Shown in pieces: positions 13,842-14,769 of a stretch of 14,769 bases of DNA. The DNA is from an uncultured Collinsella sp. (GTDB lineage: Bacteria; Actinomycetota; Coriobacteriia; Coriobacteriales; Coriobacteriaceae). The notes below the pieces were generated by a model, which saw nothing but the letters and a program-made list of their open reading frames with translations, was not told the DNA's origin and did not search any database. The stretch lies in contig CABRZN010000039.1 of the NCBI GenBank assembly GCA_902475445.1, positions 1-14,769 on the forward strand, in the 5' to 3' direction. A program made the translations under genes and the position numbers. The stretch's first letter is position 1. Each line of letters opens with the position of its first letter.

Positions 13842-14588
13842 ATGAATGAGTGGAATGACATAGCGGTTTTGACGCCACCAGGCGATATCGACATCGCCAC
13901 GGTGCCTGCGCTGCGTCGGCGGTTGGATGCTTTGATTGGCCGCGGCGTGCGTCGTGTCGTCATCAACTGTCAGGCTGTTAGCTTTATCGATTCGACGGGC
14001 TTGGCATTCCTGCTTACGCGCGCTCGTGAGCTCATGAGGCGAGAAGGCCTGCTTTCGCTCGTCAATGCATCAGGTGAAGTTGTTCGCTTTTTGGAGATTG
14101 CTCGTCTTGTCGATATTCTTCATGTCGCGGGGCCGGCACGGGAGTCTATTCCCGCCATTCCGGTGGGGGAGCTGCCTCGCTGGAGTAAGAGCGTCGAGGT
14201 CCGTCAGGGTATCGAGAATCTTCCATACTACCGACATCGCATCGCCGAACTCCTTGAATCGCTTCCGTTGCGCCGTGACGAGCGCTACGATGTCGCATTG
14301 GCGTCGGGGGAGGCGCTGGGTAATGCCTATGACCATGCGGGCGGTATCGGGTGCGTCCTGACGGTTCAGGCCTATGGCGATCGCGTTGTGGTTGAGGTGC
14401 TTGATCGAGGTGCCGGCTATTCTATCGATGAAACGAGCGAACCGGTCGCATCAGAGGAGCGCGGCCGTGGTATCAAGCTTATGCGTATGCTCGTCGATAA
14501 CGTGGAGGTTGCTCGTCGTACGGACGGCGCCGGCACGCGCGTGCAGATGGTGAAGCTGTTTAGCGGAGCGCTGGAATCGTGTGCCTAG
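13842..14588 (+). CDS. STAS anti-anti-sigma domain fused to RsbW/SpoIIAB-like ATPase domain
   Basis: A 248-residue two-domain regulator. Residues 1-97 are a STAS domain with GDIDIATVPALRRRLD and FIDSTGLAFLL; Ser51 in DSTG matches the phosphorylated serine of SpoIIAA/RsbV. Residues about 117-240 are a GHKL ATPase domain: N-box with Glu157 and Asn161 (GEALGNAYDHAG), G1 box LDRGAGYS with Asp188, G2 box ERGRGIKLMRML (206-217) and GAGTRVQMVK at the end. Such ATPases bind sigma factors or phosphorylate STAS partners. Here kinase-like and substrate-like domains are on one chain, so they may act on each other. Start: ATG 13842 with GGGGA 11 bases upstream; a TTG at 13824 would add six residues and cannot be excluded. 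It follows the phosphatase gene in the same direction, probably in one operon. No sigma factor gene is adjacent. Confidence 0.88.
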   Translation: MNEWNDIAVLTPPGDIDIATVPALRRRLDALIGRGVRRVVINCQAVSFIDSTGLAFLLTRARELMRREGLLSLVNASGEVVRFLEIARLVDILHVAGPARESIPAIPVGELPRWSKSVEVRQGIENLPYYRHRIAELLESLPLRRDERYDVALASGEALGNAYDHAGGIGCVLTVQAYGDRVVVEVLDRGAGYSIDETSEPVASEERGRGIKLMRMLVDNVEVARRTDGAGTRVQMVKLFSGALESCA

Positions 14589-14633
14589 CCAATCGCTTTA
14601 GCGCGTTTAGCTACTAAGAACATGCGGCAGACA

Positions 14634-14681
14634 AGTTTTTTGAAAAAAGTACTTGCGTCTTTTGGACAACTCGCGTAAATT
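14634..14681 (+). promoter_or_regulatory. tRNA-Gly promoter with A/T-tract upstream block
   Basis: -35 TTGCGT (14653-14658), 17-base spacer, -10 TAAATT (14676-14681). Upstream, AGTTTTTTGAAAAAAGT (14634-14650) matches the tRNA-Leu upstream block except one base, and the link to the -35 is also the same (A/GCTTGC). Confidence 0.78.
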
Positions 14682-14693
14682 AATAACCCGCAA

Positions 14694-14769
14694 GCGGACA
14701 TGGCTCAGTTGGTAGAGCACAACCTTGCCAAGGTTGGGGTCGCGGGTTCGAGCCCCGTTGTCCGCTCCA
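14694..14769 (+). tRNA. tRNA-Gly (anticodon GCC)
   Basis: 76 bases, ending with encoded CCA on the last base of the window. The acceptor stem GCGGACA (14694-14700) pairs with TGTCCGC (14759-14765); discriminator T, CCA 14767-14769. The anticodon stem CAACC/GGTTG encloses TTGCCAA with GCC at 14727-14729, reading GGC and GGU glycine codons. The T loop TTCGAGC is normal. Confidence 0.97.

Noticed and set aside
14589..14633. Terminator after the STAS-ATPase gene
   Set aside because: Only a very short CGCT-TT-AGCG hairpin without a T run is present. The later T run belongs to the tRNA promoter block.

Overview
The window looks like a chromosomal segment of a gut actinobacterium of the class Coriobacteriia, most likely Collinsella or a close relative. 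The reasons are a fairly high G+C content, strong use of codons such as AAG, GAG, GCC and CGC/CGT in the glycolytic genes, the actinobacterial order of glycolysis genes followed by secG, and protein styles I associate with that group. The genus is an inference; no rRNA or other marker is present.

Left part (1-4490): the 3' end of the glyceraldehyde-3-phosphate dehydrogenase gene and an intrinsic terminator, then a tight pgk-tpiA-gpmI operon (phosphoglycerate kinase, triosephosphate isomerase, cofactor-independent phosphoglycerate mutase) with its own terminator, then secG (a Sec translocon subunit) with its own terminator. Together with the upstream gap gene these cover the triose-phosphate half of glycolysis except enolase and pyruvate kinase.

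Middle part (4731-10673): a complete ABC peptide-import operon oppA-oppB-oppC-oppD-oppF. It has a lipoprotein receptor with a twin-arginine-like signal, two permeases and two ATPases. A hairpin between oppA and oppB may set receptor excess over the membrane and ATPase parts.

Intergenic part (10674-11267, about 590 bases without a credible protein gene): this is the most unusual region. It holds two long hairpin-forming elements, at 10688-10819 (+) and 10999-11123 (-). Their paired arms have mostly different sequences, yet they share the same architecture: an exact 29-position outer stem, an identical asymmetric internal loop (GTCCTCG opposite CTGCGGAAT), an inner stem of 14-16 bp and a TTC apical loop closed by C-G. 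Two further GC-rich hairpins lie between them. This looks like a family of structured elements (RNA or extragenic repeat) preserved by compensatory change. I do not recognise it.

Right part (11268-14769): tRNA-Leu(GAG), a PAS-GAF-PP2C phosphatase of the SpoIIE/RsbU type, a protein that fuses a STAS anti-anti-sigma domain to an RsbW/SpoIIAB-like ATPase domain, and tRNA-Gly(GCC), which ends on the last base. The phosphatase and the fusion protein look like a partner-switching signalling module without an adjacent sigma factor. Both tRNA genes share a nearly identical A/T-tract block directly upstream of the -35 box.
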